From Terriglobus saanensis SP1PR4 (GTDB lineage Bacteria; Acidobacteriota; Terriglobia; Terriglobales; Acidobacteriaceae): 64,000 bases of DNA. The stretch lies in assembly GCF_000179915.2 (NCBI RefSeq), contig NC_014963.1, positions 248,001-312,000 of the forward strand. Direction: 5' to 3'. This document shows, one piece after another, positions 37,398-46,616 of this stretch. The position numbers and the translations under genes were made by a program. The notes beneath the pieces were generated by a model. The model was given only the letters and a program-made list of their open reading frames with translations, ran no database searches and was not told the DNA's origin. How positions within the stretch are numbered: the first letter of the stretch is position 1; every line of letters starts with the position of its first letter.

Positions 37398-38005
37398 TGA
37401 AATCGCTCCAATGGACTTTTTTAGCCGCGGTATTGCTCTCTGTGGGGGCATCTGCGCCCGCGCAGATGCACGGCGGTGGAGGTCCAGGCGGCGGTGGTCC
37501 TGGTGGGGGTTCCGGTGGAGGCATGGGCGGACCACGCGGCGGCGGTATGTCTCCCTTCAACGTACCCAGTGGCATGGATCGCCAGAATGGCAGGGGCATG
37601 CCACCCATACCAGGGTCCGGCCCCATGAGCAGTACGATGCGGGGTGGTCTGCAGTTGGGACCTCCGGGCCGTTTCTGGAACGACAAGTCATTCGCTCAGA
37701 CTCTTGGCCTCCGCAAAGACCAGCAGAAGAAGATGGACGCTATCTTCGGTGCGAACAAAACGGCCATCGTCGAAACCTTCAAAACCTACCAGAAGGAAGA
37801 GAAACGCCTGGAAGCCGCGACGAAGGAAAAGCACCCCGACGAAAGCAAGGTCTTCGCGGGCATCGACGCTGTCGTTCAGGCGCGCGGAAACCTTGAGAAG
37901 GCCCACGCCCACATGCTCCTGCTCATCCGCGGCGAGATGGACGACGACCAGATCGCCCGTATGGAAAAGTTCAGAGAAGGCCCACCGGACGAATCGGCCC
38001 AGTAG
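37394..38005 (+). CDS. Spy/CpxP-like periplasmic protein with Gly/Met-rich N-terminus
   Basis: A 203-residue exported protein. After a signal peptide (ending APAQM near residue 24) comes a very glycine- and methionine-rich segment (about 25-75), then an all-helical domain (about 92-195; QTLGLRKDQQKKMDAIF, EEKRLEAATKEKHPDESKV). The latter resembles the LTxxQ-type Spy/CpxP chaperones and periplasmic metal-sensor proteins. It may protect envelope proteins or give feedback to the anti-sigma factor encoded just upstream, with which it overlaps by four bases. The methionines could bind copper or another metal; this is inferred. Confidence 0.68.
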   Translation: MMKSLQWTFLAAVLLSVGASAPAQMHGGGGPGGGGPGGGSGGGMGGPRGGGMSPFNVPSGMDRQNGRGMPPIPGSGPMSSTMRGGLQLGPPGRFWNDKSFAQTLGLRKDQQKKMDAIFGANKTAIVETFKTYQKEEKRLEAATKEKHPDESKVFAGIDAVVQARGNLEKAHAHMLLLIRGEMDDDQIARMEKFREGPPDESAQ

Positions 38006-38069
38006 AACAGATTGTCGATGGTTTAGAGCGCTATGAACAGCACCCAGCACAGCGACATGAAATATGACG

Positions 38070-39266
38070 TCAAGGCTTTTGCGTCGACGGCTGGTCTTCC
38101 TTTTTGGGATTAAATTGCACAGCGAGCATGTGGCCCGGCACTCCATTTGCCGCCGGAGAGTTCGTCAGAAATTGATGGGCGTGTTGGTCCTGCCTGAACG
38201 TCCAATCCAAGAATGCGAGAGTGTAGCGCCCAACCCAGTTGTAGCTTTCGCTTGTCTCTTCAGGCGAATACTCCGCCGAAGGGTGACGAGTCCAGTACGC
38301 TGGCGAACGCTGCTTCATCGAATCGAATTCTCCGTGTCGCATGTTATGCATCCTCACGATATAAACGTCGCTGTGAGCCATTTCGTTTAGAACGCTCGCG
38401 GAGACGTCGGCACCCACTAACTCTTCAAGAGGAATTTCGCCTCGCGTGAAGAACAGCATTGGAATCGTCATGTCTTTTGGTTGAACATATCCGGATTTGC
38501 TGAGGAGGCTAGGAAAGTATCGGGCGGAGCCGTCGAACGCCAGGAGCGCCTTGATGCGGTCGTCCTTTGCGGCTGCAAAGAAGTTTGAGAGGCCACCCCA
38601 GCTATAACCCAGTACCGCAATGTGTGAGGAGTCAACTTCCGGTATTGAGCTGGAGAAACCTATTTCAAATGAAATGTCTTTGGCCTGTGTCTCGGCTCCG
38701 GGAATTCCACCAGTCATGTCGAACGAGTCAGCGCCAATCGAAGGACTCGCCATGACAATGTATCCATAACTGGCGAGATATTCGCAAATATCGGCGTTCT
38801 CAAAAGCTGGTCCGCTGAAGCTGGGGGCGTAGATCACCAAAGGAAACTTGCCGCGTTGAGTGGGAGCATCTTTTATAGCTCGCATCCTGGCTTGAGGATC
38901 TGCGTCGACCTGATAATCGTGGAGATTCTTCTTGAGCACACTCGCCGCTTCAGAAGATGTGAGCGTGAAGCTATCTTCCGACACGAAGAGACTGAGATAG
39001 TCACCGTAAGTCATCGCGGACGCGCGAGGAGCGAGGTGGGCCGGATACCAAATGAGGGTTTGCAGGGGGCGTGCCCCGCTTTTATTAGCTAATGTTCCGT
39101 TCACATCGGTCAACGCGTTGTAGGTTCGGGAATTGTCATACTGGTATGCGACACGGAAGCCTACTGTGTAGGGGCCGGGCTTAGTTGAAAACCTGAAACT
39201 CGACGGACCGAAGGCGTGTGCCAACTCCGTAGTCAGTAGGTAAAGCAAAAGAAGATAAAAGCGCAT
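38070..39266 (-). CDS. Exported alpha/beta hydrolase (dienelactone hydrolase/PAF-acetylhydrolase-like)
   Basis: A 398-residue protein with a signal peptide (MRFYLLLLYLLTTELAHA). The fold is shown by the strand KFPLVIYAPSF, the nucleophile elbow GYSWGG (near residue 215), a following aspartate in LLAFDGSARY and a candidate histidine in MHNMRHGEFDS. Substrate unknown; an ester or platelet-activating-factor-like lipid is possible. The ATG at 39266 was chosen because it begins the signal peptide and has GGAGG 12 bases upstream; the frame is open further, to 39350. It converges on the sigma operon and shows no operon partner. Confidence 0.75.
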   Translation of the reverse strand: MRFYLLLLYLLTTELAHAFGPSSFRFSTKPGPYTVGFRVAYQYDNSRTYNALTDVNGTLANKSGARPLQTLIWYPAHLAPRASAMTYGDYLSLFVSEDSFTLTSSEAASVLKKNLHDYQVDADPQARMRAIKDAPTQRGKFPLVIYAPSFSGPAFENADICEYLASYGYIVMASPSIGADSFDMTGGIPGAETQAKDISFEIGFSSSIPEVDSSHIAVLGYSWGGLSNFFAAAKDDRIKALLAFDGSARYFPSLLSKSGYVQPKDMTIPMLFFTRGEIPLEELVGADVSASVLNEMAHSDVYIVRMHNMRHGEFDSMKQRSPAYWTRHPSAEYSPEETSESYNWVGRYTLAFLDWTFRQDQHAHQFLTNSPAANGVPGHMLAVQFNPKKEDQPSTQKP

Positions 39267-39406
39267 CGCGAGGAATTGGCCTCCTTTAATAACATCTATA
39301 CGAAATCGAAGCATGAGCACCGCCAGGTAGGCCTTCGCATGAAACCACAAGGGCAGCCTGCGGCGTTATACGACAGTCCCATCTGCGAAGTTCCCTCGCG
39401 CCATGA

Positions 39407-39439
39407 CCGGGTGCCCCATACATCGCTCGAAGAGCGACC
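39407..39439 (+). repeat. Decayed family A hairpin repeat
   Basis: ccgggtgccccatacatcgc matches the minus-strand element at 6643-6682. The long stem has decayed here, leaving a short TCGCTC-GAA-GAGCGA hairpin (39423-39437). It lies immediately before a family B repeat. Confidence 0.5.
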
Positions 39440-39451
39440 TCAGGAAAGCGG

Positions 39452-39492
39452 AAAGCAGATCCCTTCGCTTTTCGCTTCGGGATGACAAAGAC
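39452..39492 (+). repeat. Family B short hairpin repeat (ATCCC...GGGAT)
   Basis: The block aaagcagatccc, a ttcgctttcg-type core, then gggatgacaaagac is shared nearly unchanged with 53636-53673 and 59611-59650. The arms ATCCC and GGGAT form a small stem. It lies in the 238-base gap 39267-39504. Confidence 0.7.
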
Positions 39493-39504
39493 GCAAAGAC
39501 TCTC

Positions 39505-41064
39505 TCAATGTTTCAAAGGCCGCCCCGCTAAAGCAGTCGTGAGCGCGCCATTGTTGATCACCAGCACACCATTCACCGTGAGATAGCGCACTCCCGTCGC
39601 CAGCACACGCGGCGACTGATACGTTGCTCGTTCGTTGAAGGTCTTCGGATCGAAGACCAGCACATCGGCAAAGTAGCCCGGTTTCAGCAGGCCTCGTTCT
39701 TTCAGTCCCAGCGTCTCCGCCGTGAGCGACGTGCTCGAACGCACGGCGAACTCCAGAGAGATCACGTGCCGCTGGTAGACGTACTCGCGCAGCTTGCGCG
39801 GAAATGTTCCGAACTTACGTGGATGCCCCTCGGAGCCGTCGGAGCAGGTCATCACCCACGGCTGCCGCATGAACGCCTCGATGTCCGCCTCCTTCATGTT
39901 GAACGAGGCCACATCCGATCCGCCCGCCAGCACAATCTGAATTGCCGCATCGATTGGACTGACTTTGCGCTCGGCGGCAATCGTCTCCAGAGTTTTGCCG
40001 ACGATGCTCTTGTCCTTCGCCGACGTCATCAGCAGAGCCTCCGGCCCGCCGCGACGCTTCAGGTTCAACGTCATCTCTTCCACGAGGTGCGCATGCACAC
40101 TGGGATCGGTCATGTTCTTCAGCAGAGCATTGTGTCCGCCTACCTCGGCCCATCGCGGCACCAGCGAAGCCGTCACGCTCGTTCCGGAGGCCGTGTACGG
40201 ATACTGGCTCGCCGTGACCTTCACGCCGTCCTTGCGCGCGGCATCGATCAACGCAATGACGTCACTGCTCTGTCCCCACACATCCGCGCCCAGTGCCTTG
40301 ATGTGCGAGATCATCACCGGCATCTGCGTCTCGCGTCCGATGCGGATGGTCTCGCGAACGGAACCGAGCAGTCCAATGTTGTAGGAACTTTCATCGCGCA
40401 TGTGCGTGTCGTAGAGGCCGCCGTGCCTTGCCGCGATTTTCGCAAGCTCGATCACCTCTTCCGTGCTGGAGTAGCTGCCCGGTGCGTAGTAAAGACCGGT
40501 AGAAAGACCGATTGCGCCCTCGCTCATCGCTGTCTCCACCAGCGACTTCATCTTTTCCATCTGTTCCGGTGTCGGCTTTGCATCGGACATCGCCATCACC
40601 TCGCTCCGCACCGTCCCTTGTCCGATGAAGAGCGCTGCGTTGGTGCCGATGCCTTGTCTCTTCCAGCGCGCCAGGGTCGCTCCAACATCCGTGGGACTGC
40701 TGCCGTCGTTGCCCGTGACTACCGTGGTCACGCCCTGCATCAGGTATGCATCGTTGCGGCTATACATGGGGTTGGAGAGATCTTCGGCGGTGTGAGTATG
40801 CGGATCGATAAACCCCGGCGTCACTACAAGACCGGTCGCATCGATCACGCGTTTTGCCTTATGGCCTTTGGAAGGTCCAACGAAAACAATCCGGTCGCCC
40901 TTGATCCCTACGTCCGTCTTTACCGCGGCGGAACCTGATCCATCAAGCACCGAACCACCGCGTACGATCACGTCCAGATCCTGACTTTGCGCGGCAACCG
41001 CGATCAGAGGAAAAGAGCTGACTACAAAAACGCGCGCGAGAAGATATTTCAGAGATGCAGTCAA
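39505..41064 (-). CDS. Exported N-acyl-D-amino-acid deacylase-like amidohydrolase
   Basis: A 519-residue metal-dependent hydrolase with a signal peptide (about 1-27). It would cleave N-acylated D-amino acids or related amides in the periplasm. Metal and catalytic segments: GFIDPHTHTAED, LYDTHMRDES, MISHIKALG and MTCSDGSEGHP with the catalytic aspartate. At the place where D-aminoacylases carry the metal-binding cysteine (GNCG), this protein reads TGNDGSS, so an aspartate replaces cysteine; activity or metal content may differ. It is divergent from gamma-glutamyltransferase, suggesting joint control of peptide or cell-wall fragment turnover. Confidence 0.85.
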   Translation of the reverse strand: MTASLKYLLARVFVVSSFPLIAVAAQSQDLDVIVRGGSVLDGSGSAAVKTDVGIKGDRIVFVGPSKGHKAKRVIDATGLVVTPGFIDPHTHTAEDLSNPMYSRNDAYLMQGVTTVVTGNDGSSPTDVGATLARWKRQGIGTNAALFIGQGTVRSEVMAMSDAKPTPEQMEKMKSLVETAMSEGAIGLSTGLYYAPGSYSSTEEVIELAKIAARHGGLYDTHMRDESSYNIGLLGSVRETIRIGRETQMPVMISHIKALGADVWGQSSDVIALIDAARKDGVKVTASQYPYTASGTSVTASLVPRWAEVGGHNALLKNMTDPSVHAHLVEEMTLNLKRRGGPEALLMTSAKDKSIVGKTLETIAAERKVSPIDAAIQIVLAGGSDVASFNMKEADIEAFMRQPWVMTCSDGSEGHPRKFGTFPRKLREYVYQRHVISLEFAVRSSTSLTAETLGLKERGLLKPGYFADVLVFDPKTFNERATYQSPRVLATGVRYLTVNGVLVINNGALTTALAGRPLKH

Positions 41065-41184
41065 ACCGAGACTCCTTTCGGGGATCCTAAGATGTCGTTG
41101 TTTTCAGCTAACGATACGCTGCTTCGTTCTGCTGTACCTAGACGTTGGTATGCTTCTGGCATCCCCTGCTTTCTGGAGCGCCCT

Positions 41185-42966
41185 TTGATCCATCTTCCTC
41201 GCATTGCTGCGCTACCACTTGCTCTCTCGTTCCTTCATCCAGAGGCGCAATCTCAGGCACTTCCGGTCGTCGCGCCTACCCGCGCATCGCACGCCATGGT
41301 GGTCACCGTCCAGCATGACGCCAGCGAGGCAGGCCTTTCGATCCTGAAGCAGGGCGGCAACGCGGTCGACGCCGCCGTAGCCGTGCAGTTCGCGCTGGCC
41401 GTCGTTTATCCCATGGCAGGGAATCTCGGTGGAGGCGGCTTCATGCTCATCCGCCCTTCCACCTCGGGCAAGCATCCCCACAAGATGGGCGATGGCAAAC
41501 CGCACTTCATCGACTACCGCGAAAAAGCGCCCGCCGCTGCCTCTGCCGACATGTATCTCGATGCGGACAAGAACATCATCAAGGGCATGAGCCTCTCCGG
41601 ATACAAGGCCAGCGGCGTCCCCGGAACGGTCGCCGGTATGGTCTACGCGGAAAGCCACTACGGTCGGCTTGGGCTGAAGGCCGTGATGGCGCCCGCCATC
41701 CGCCTCGCCCGCGAGGGATTCATCCTCTCCGAAGAAGAGACGCACTTCTATCACGCCCACAACATCGAGAGCTTTCCGGAGTCGCACCGTATCTTCCAGC
41801 GCAATGGAGATTTCTATAAAGCGGGCGAGCGCTTTCAGCAGCCGGAGCTCGCCGTTACGCTCGAACGCATCGCCGCCGATCCGACAGAGTTCTACAAAGG
41901 CCGTATGGCGCAGCAGATCGCCGACGCGATGCAAAAGGGCGGCGGCCTGATCACCGCTGCGGACATGGCCTCCTACGAAGCCAAAGATCGCACACCGCTT
42001 CGTGGCAAATACCACGGCTACGAGATCCTTACTTCGCCCCCGCCCAGCTCCGGCGGCATTGTTCTGATCGAAGCCCTGAATATCCTCAGCGGCTACAAGC
42101 TCAGGAAGATCGGCGCCGACCGCTCACCGGAACAGATCCACCTGATCACGGAGGCCTTCCGCCGATCCTACATGGACCGCGGCGACTACCTCGGCGATCC
42201 CGACTTCATGCACATGCCTCTCGCCGAGCTTGCCAACAAAAAGTATGCCAAGGCGTGGCGCAAATCCATCGATCCCGTGAATCCCTCACCCTCGGCGACG
42301 CTCGTTCGCCCGGCTGGATTTCTTCCGGAACCACCCAAGATTCCCATCCCGCCGGCCTCTACGCAGACCACGCACTTCAGCGTCGTCGATGACGAGGGCA
42401 ACGCTGTCTCGAACACTACCACGCTCAACTTTTTCTTTGGCTCGGGCGTCACCATCGAAGGCCTGGGCTTTCTCATGAACGACGAGATGGACGACTTCGC
42501 CAGCAAGGTCGGCGTTCCCAATGCCTTCGGCCTCGTTCAGGGACCGGCCAACGCCATCGGCCCGAACAAGCGCCCGCTTAGCTGCATGTCACCCACGATC
42601 GTCACACGCAAAAGCAAACTCCGCCTCGTGCTCGGCTCGCCCGGCGGGTCCACCATCATGACCACGGTCACCAACGATATCGTGAGCGTTCTAGACAACG
42701 GTCTGGATGTGCAGGCCGCGGCGGATGCACCACGCTTCCACCACCAGTACCTCCCCGACGTACTCCAACTGGAGAAGAACTTCCCGACGGACGTCGCCAA
42801 CGTGCTCAAGGCCCGCGGCTACACCATCCGGCAGAAGACCGAATTCGACGAAAAGACACCCGGCGTCTGGGGAGACAGCGAACTGATCGCCGTCGATCCC
42901 AAAACGGGAGAACTCCTCGGCGGACACGACTCCCGGAGAGGCTTCGGCAAAGCCGCAGGTTACTAA
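41185..42966 (+). CDS. ggt: Gamma-glutamyltransferase
   Basis: Periplasmic N-terminal-nucleophile enzyme hydrolysing or transferring gamma-glutamyl groups, for example from glutathione. The proenzyme should cleave before the threonine in QTTHFSVVD; downstream GSGVTIEGLGFLMNDEMDDF, NKRPLSCMSPTI and GSPGGSTI are substrate-site signatures. The large-subunit half shows GGNAVDAAVAV, GNLGGGGFM and SGVPGTVAGM. The start is probably TTG at 41185: GGAG lies six bases upstream and the signal peptide begins there (IHLPRIAALPLALSF). An ATG at 41092 would add 31 residues. It is divergent from the D-aminoacylase-like gene. Confidence 0.92.
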   Translation: MIHLPRIAALPLALSFLHPEAQSQALPVVAPTRASHAMVVTVQHDASEAGLSILKQGGNAVDAAVAVQFALAVVYPMAGNLGGGGFMLIRPSTSGKHPHKMGDGKPHFIDYREKAPAAASADMYLDADKNIIKGMSLSGYKASGVPGTVAGMVYAESHYGRLGLKAVMAPAIRLAREGFILSEEETHFYHAHNIESFPESHRIFQRNGDFYKAGERFQQPELAVTLERIAADPTEFYKGRMAQQIADAMQKGGGLITAADMASYEAKDRTPLRGKYHGYEILTSPPPSSGGIVLIEALNILSGYKLRKIGADRSPEQIHLITEAFRRSYMDRGDYLGDPDFMHMPLAELANKKYAKAWRKSIDPVNPSPSATLVRPAGFLPEPPKIPIPPASTQTTHFSVVDDEGNAVSNTTTLNFFFGSGVTIEGLGFLMNDEMDDFASKVGVPNAFGLVQGPANAIGPNKRPLSCMSPTIVTRKSKLRLVLGSPGGSTIMTTVTNDIVSVLDNGLDVQAAADAPRFHHQYLPDVLQLEKNFPTDVANVLKARGYTIRQKTEFDEKTPGVWGDSELIAVDPKTGELLGGHDSRRGFGKAAGY

Positions 42967-43057
42967 AGCGCCCTTTCGTCACACATGCCCTCCGTCATTT
43001 CGACCGGAGCGACAGTTCCACCGTCGCGTAGTGGAGAGATATGCTTCTCATCCGCAC

Positions 43058-43867
43058 TTAGGGCTTCCCCTTCAAAGCCTTATCAATACCCTCCTGCGCA
43101 ATCGGCATCATCACCGTGTACCCCATCCCAGTCGGATGCACGCCATCGTTCGACGTCCCCTCACGCATGCCACCCTCGGCATTCGCCAGGGCAGAGTAGT
43201 AATCCACATAAACCAGCCCGCGTTCCGCCGCAAACTGCTTCATCCAGAGATTCACCGCGCGCACTTTAGCGGCTGGCTGCAGACCCGGACGCCACTTGTA
43301 ATCGCTCACCGGCAACAGCGAAGCCAGCACAAACCGTATGCCGTTCGCCCTGGCGATATCCGCCATCGATCGGATATTGTCCTCGATCATCTCCTGCGTG
43401 GAAAGTCCCGTATTTCCCGCAAGGTCGTTCGTTCCCGCCAGTACCACCACCGCCGCTGGGTGCAGGGCCACAACGTCCTGCTGAAAACGCACCAGCATCT
43501 GCGGCGTGGTCTGCCCGGAGATCCCCCGGCCAATGTAGTTTTTCCCCGGAAAGAAGGTCGCACTGTTCTTCGGCCCGGCCCAGGCATCCGTAATCGAATC
43601 GCCATAAAACACCACGCGTTGTTCGCCCGGAGCAGGTGCAGGCAGGGCCGCATTCGCTGCGCGATAGCGCTCGAGTTGCGGCCAGTCGGCCAGCTTTTTC
43701 TGCATGGCCGTGATCTGCGCAGTCGTCAGCTCGGTCACGGGCGTCACCAAGGTGGCATCCACCTTCAACGAAGGCGAAGCAGGCATCGGAGCTGGGCTCG
43801 CTTGCCCGGCCAGTGCCGAAGGCAGCAAAGTAGTGGCGGCAAGTAGTGCAAAATCAATGCGTCGCAT
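43058..43867 (-). CDS. Exported SGNH/GDSL-type hydrolase
   Basis: A 269-residue secreted esterase/lipase-like enzyme with a signal peptide (about 1-21). All four SGNH blocks are readable: GDSITD with the nucleophile serine, GRGISGQTT (glycine), LAGTNDLAG (asparagine) and NDGVHPTGMGY (Asp-His pair). Typical substrates are acyl esters on polysaccharides or lipids; which one is unknown. It converges on the gamma-glutamyltransferase gene and is divergent from a sugar isomerase gene. Confidence 0.88.
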   Translation of the reverse strand: MRRIDFALLAATTLLPSALAGQASPAPMPASPSLKVDATLVTPVTELTTAQITAMQKKLADWPQLERYRAANAALPAPAPGEQRVVFYGDSITDAWAGPKNSATFFPGKNYIGRGISGQTTPQMLVRFQQDVVALHPAAVVVLAGTNDLAGNTGLSTQEMIEDNIRSMADIARANGIRFVLASLLPVSDYKWRPGLQPAAKVRAVNLWMKQFAAERGLVYVDYYSALANAEGGMREGTSNDGVHPTGMGYTVMMPIAQEGIDKALKGKP

Positions 43868-43957
43868 AGCGGCTTTCCCTCGTCTCTTAGGTGCCGCACC
43901 AGTCTAAGACACGCCAGCGAACCTTGGCTGATACGGCATACGACCTATTCCTGCTGT

Positions 43958-44806
43958 ATGTTCAAGATGGGTATGAAACAGGCAGTCTCGAGTTACGTGT
44001 TCCTCCTGCAGCGTCTTCACGTTGGCCACCTCGACGCTATGGTCGCAAGCGGTGCCCAGACGATTGAAATCTTTGCTGCGCGCCATCACTTCGATTACAC
44101 CGACCGCGGCGGCGTCAAAGAAATCGCCAGCTGGTTCCGGTCCAACGACGTCCGCGCTACCCTCCACCAGCCCATCTTCGACGCCAATACCGGCGAGTGG
44201 AGCCGTCACCACCAGCCCGCGCTCAACTTGATCGACGTCGAAAAATCGCGCCGCATCAATGCCATGGACGAGGTCAAACGCGCACTCGAAGCCGCGGAAC
44301 AGATCCCCTTCGAAAGCATCGTGCTCAACCTTGGCACGTCCAACGACACCTGGAGCGAACGCACGCTCGATCTCTCTCTGACCGCCATCGAACACATCAA
44401 GGCCTTCGCCCATCCCCTCGGCGTAAAGACCCTCGTCGAAACCTCGCCGCATGAAGTCGCCACGCCAGACCATCTGCTGGAGATCCTCCGCGTAGGCCAC
44501 TTCGACACCGTGGGCGTCTGTCTCGATACGGGACACATGAACCTGCCCGGACGCGGCGGCGTGGAAGCAGCCTTCGCCATCCTCGGCGATCGCGTCAAGG
44601 AAGTTCACCTGAATGACAATCACGGTGAAAAGGACGAACATTGTTGGCCCGGCGAAGGCACCATCGACTGGAAGCTGGTCACTGCCGGCATCGCAGCGAT
44701 TACAAATCCACCCATTTGCGTCCTCGAAATCGCCTATGAGCCGGAACTGACCTCGGCGGAAGTGACCAAATTGGCAACGAAGGCGTTTGAGACGCTCAAC
44801 AAGTAA
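43958..44806 (+). CDS. Sugar phosphate isomerase/epimerase family protein (second copy of the fold)
   Basis: A 282-residue xylose-isomerase-like TIM barrel without a signal peptide. Metal-site strands are recognisable: TIEIFAARHHFDY, TLVETSPHEV, VGVCLDTGHMNLP, EVHLNDNHGEKDEH and VLEIAYEPEL. The enzyme class covers sugar isomerases, epimerases and inositol dehydratases. It has no close relation in sequence to the one at 31655. The ATG at 43958 has no strong Shine-Dalgarno; the ATG at 43967 is an alternative. It stands as a single transcription unit. Confidence 0.85.
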   Translation: MFKMGMKQAVSSYVFLLQRLHVGHLDAMVASGAQTIEIFAARHHFDYTDRGGVKEIASWFRSNDVRATLHQPIFDANTGEWSRHHQPALNLIDVEKSRRINAMDEVKRALEAAEQIPFESIVLNLGTSNDTWSERTLDLSLTAIEHIKAFAHPLGVKTLVETSPHEVATPDHLLEILRVGHFDTVGVCLDTGHMNLPGRGGVEAAFAILGDRVKEVHLNDNHGEKDEHCWPGEGTIDWKLVTAGIAAITNPPICVLEIAYEPELTSAEVTKLATKAFETLNK

Positions 44807-44894
44807 GACTTTCTGTTGACGAAAAGCTGCGATTTGGCGTCGAATATAGATAGTCCTCGAGCGGAGTGGTACCGCCCGAGGGGTTGTTGCAGCA

Positions 44895-45011
44895 TCAAGG
44901 GCTTAGAAAATAGCGAATCAAAAACGTAGCAAGCACGATCGCAAGTGCAAGGACGAGACGTCCGGGCACTTCCAACGAGCAGCTAGCCTTGATCTTTCCA
45001 AGGTCCATCAT
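44895..45011 (-). CDS. Small single-span membrane peptide, 38 residues, unknown function
   Basis: A short open frame preceded by the near-perfect Shine-Dalgarno AGGAGGT four bases before tandem ATGs. The peptide starts MMDLGKIKASCSLEVPGR and continues with a hydrophobic helix (about 19-35, LVLALAIVLATFLIR) before a short FLSP end. This is the composition of a small inner-membrane protein with a cytoplasmic N-terminus. It is too short to be matched by eye to any family. A GC-rich hairpin (45033-45058) lies just upstream of its ribosome binding site. The strong translation signal and clean membrane helix argue that it is real; expression is unproven. Confidence 0.6.
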   Translation of the reverse strand: MMDLGKIKASCSLEVPGRLVLALAIVLATFLIRYFLSP

Positions 45012-45032
45012 GGCTACCTCCTACAGTGAAAT

Positions 45033-45068
45033 CGCCTCGGGGCTGTCACCCCGAGGCGTTTCGCTTTT
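45033..45068 (+). terminator. GC-rich hairpin followed by TTTCGCTTTT
   Basis: A perfect 10-base stem CGCCTCGGGG/CCCCGAGGCG with a 6-base loop, then a U-rich run on the plus strand. It could end the transcript of the isomerase gene 226 bases upstream. On the minus strand the same hairpin would sit in the leader of the small membrane peptide gene, 10 bases before its AGGAGGT. The rest of the gap 45069-45215 shows nothing recognisable. Confidence 0.6.
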
Positions 45069-45215
45069 CAGGGCGAAACCTGTATATCCCTCGAAGTGCC
45101 CTGAAGCGCACCACCTTCTGTAGAAAGCTCCCCAGAATACTTTCGAAAACCCAGATTTTTACCTCTCCGGAAGCATGTTTGCGAAGGGCAAGTCCCGATA
45201 TGGAAGAAGTCCTCC

Positions 45216-46526
45216 CTACTTCTCCAGGCTCAGCCGGTACATCAACAGCGCATCCCGCTTCGCATTCAGGACCTGCGAAGGCAGGTCCACGGTCTCGCCC
45301 GGAGCGTGCGATCCTTCCCCTGTCGCACCTACGCCCGCCAGCCCCGGCAGCAGCGAGGCCATAAACGAGATGTCCCCCGCCCCGCGCAGCAGCGGATCGA
45401 GCTCCGGCATCTCAGCCGCGCCCAACGTCTTATTGACCTGATTCAGCGTATGCAGCAGAGCACGGCTGGCTTCGGTCGGCGGCATCGCCGGATAGCCCTC
45501 TTCAAAGCTGATCTCAGCCCCCGTCTTCGGCAGATGCTGTGCCACGATGGCTCGCATCTTCGTTTGAATCCGCTCGGTCTGTTCATCAGAGATCGTTCGC
45601 AGGTCTCCGGTTGCTGTGGCTACTGGCGGAACGATATTGCTCTTTCCAAATGCGATTGTCCCTCCGCCCGGGGCTGCCTCCGTGCGCGATCCTCCGGCAA
45701 TCGTGCCCACATTGAAGGTCAGATACTTCTCCGGCAGTTCCCGGCGAAAAGCGTCCAGAATCCGCGTCAGTTCATAGATCGCACCGTATCCCATGTTTTC
45801 GCTGAAGACGCCCGAAGAGTGCCCGGTGTTTCCCGTCGTCGTCAGCTTCCAGCTCGAAGAGCTTCTTCGGCTGATGGAGCCGTAATACTCCCCCTTTTGC
45901 CGCGCCGTTGCCTCAAACTCCAGCGCCACATCCGAGCGCTTCGCTGCTTCCACCAGGTCACGCCGAGACACCGTCGCCGGCGTCCCGTGCGCTTCTTCAT
46001 CTCCATCCAGAACCACCGTAATCGCCGCGCCCTGCAGAACTCCGGCGTCCTGCATCGCCTGCAGCGAGGACAGTAGAATCACCAGGCCGCCCTTCATATC
46101 GTTCGTTCCCGGCCCAGTGGCTGTATCTCCCGATACGCTCCAGTGCTGAAAGGGACTGCCCTTGTCGAACACCGTGTCCATATGGCCGATCACGAGGATT
46201 CGTTTGCCGCAGCCGCCCGCTTTGGCGCAGGGGTGCTCCGCGATCAGGTGCCCCGCACGGTTCACGGCGTCCATCGTTACCCATTTCGTCGTGAATCCCA
46301 GACCCTTGAACTTCGGCTCAAGCACGTCGCTCACGGCCCGTACGCCCTCAAAGTTCATCGTGCCGCTGTTGATCTCTACCAGTTGCCGCAACAGCTCCAC
46401 ATTCGCGGCCGCATTCCGGTCGACCGACGCCACCATCGCCGCCTCGGGGCCTTTTACTCCCTGCGCAAACGACGTGACCGCACAAGTCAGAAATACCGCC
46501 TTCAGGACATATACAACTGCTTTCAT
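45216..46526 (-). CDS. Exported M20 family metallopeptidase (glutamate carboxypeptidase-like)
   Basis: A 436-residue zinc peptidase of the carboxypeptidase G2/ArgE/DapE group, with a signal peptide (about 1-23, ending TSFAQG). The co-catalytic zinc sites read [10 protein letters not shown] and GTNDMKGG, with the catalytic pair in [10 protein letters not shown] dimerisation domain with [11 protein letters not shown] follows, and the last ligand region is [13 protein letters not shown]. It would remove C-terminal residues from peptides or folates in the periplasm. The frame stays open through the opposite strand of asnS, but the ATG at 46526 begins the signal peptide and is the real start; the Shine-Dalgarno is poor. 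Confidence 0.9.
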   Translation of the reverse strand: MKAVVYVLKAVFLTCAVTSFAQGVKGPEAAMVASVDRNAAANVELLRQLVEINSGTMNFEGVRAVSDVLEPKFKGLGFTTKWVTMDAVNRAGHLIAEHPCAKAGGCGKRILVIGHMDTVFDKGSPFQHWSVSGDTATGPGTNDMKGGLVILLSSLQAMQDAGVLQGAAITVVLDGDEEAHGTPATVSRRDLVEAAKRSDVALEFEATARQKGEYYGSISRRSSSSWKLTTTGNTGHSSGVFSENMGYGAIYELTRILDAFRRELPEKYLTFNVGTIAGGSRTEAAPGGGTIAFGKSNIVPPVATATGDLRTISDEQTERIQTKMRAIVAQHLPKTGAEISFEEGYPAMPPTEASRALLHTLNQVNKTLGAAEMPELDPLLRGAGDISFMASLLPGLAGVGATGEGSHAPGETVDLPSQVLNAKRDALLMYRLSLEK

Positions 46527-46616
46527 GCGCAGAGGATAGCAGGGCAACCGACCTCGGCCTTGTCTGATCTTGCGGAAAAGCGAAGCCAGAAACAGGAGAC
46601 TAGAATCGAAGTCGCC

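Noticed and set aside
37470-37560. Possible simple-sequence repeat or CRISPR-like array in the ggc/ggt-rich stretch
   Set aside because: It encodes the glycine-rich segment of the Spy-like protein; there are no regular repeat-spacer units.
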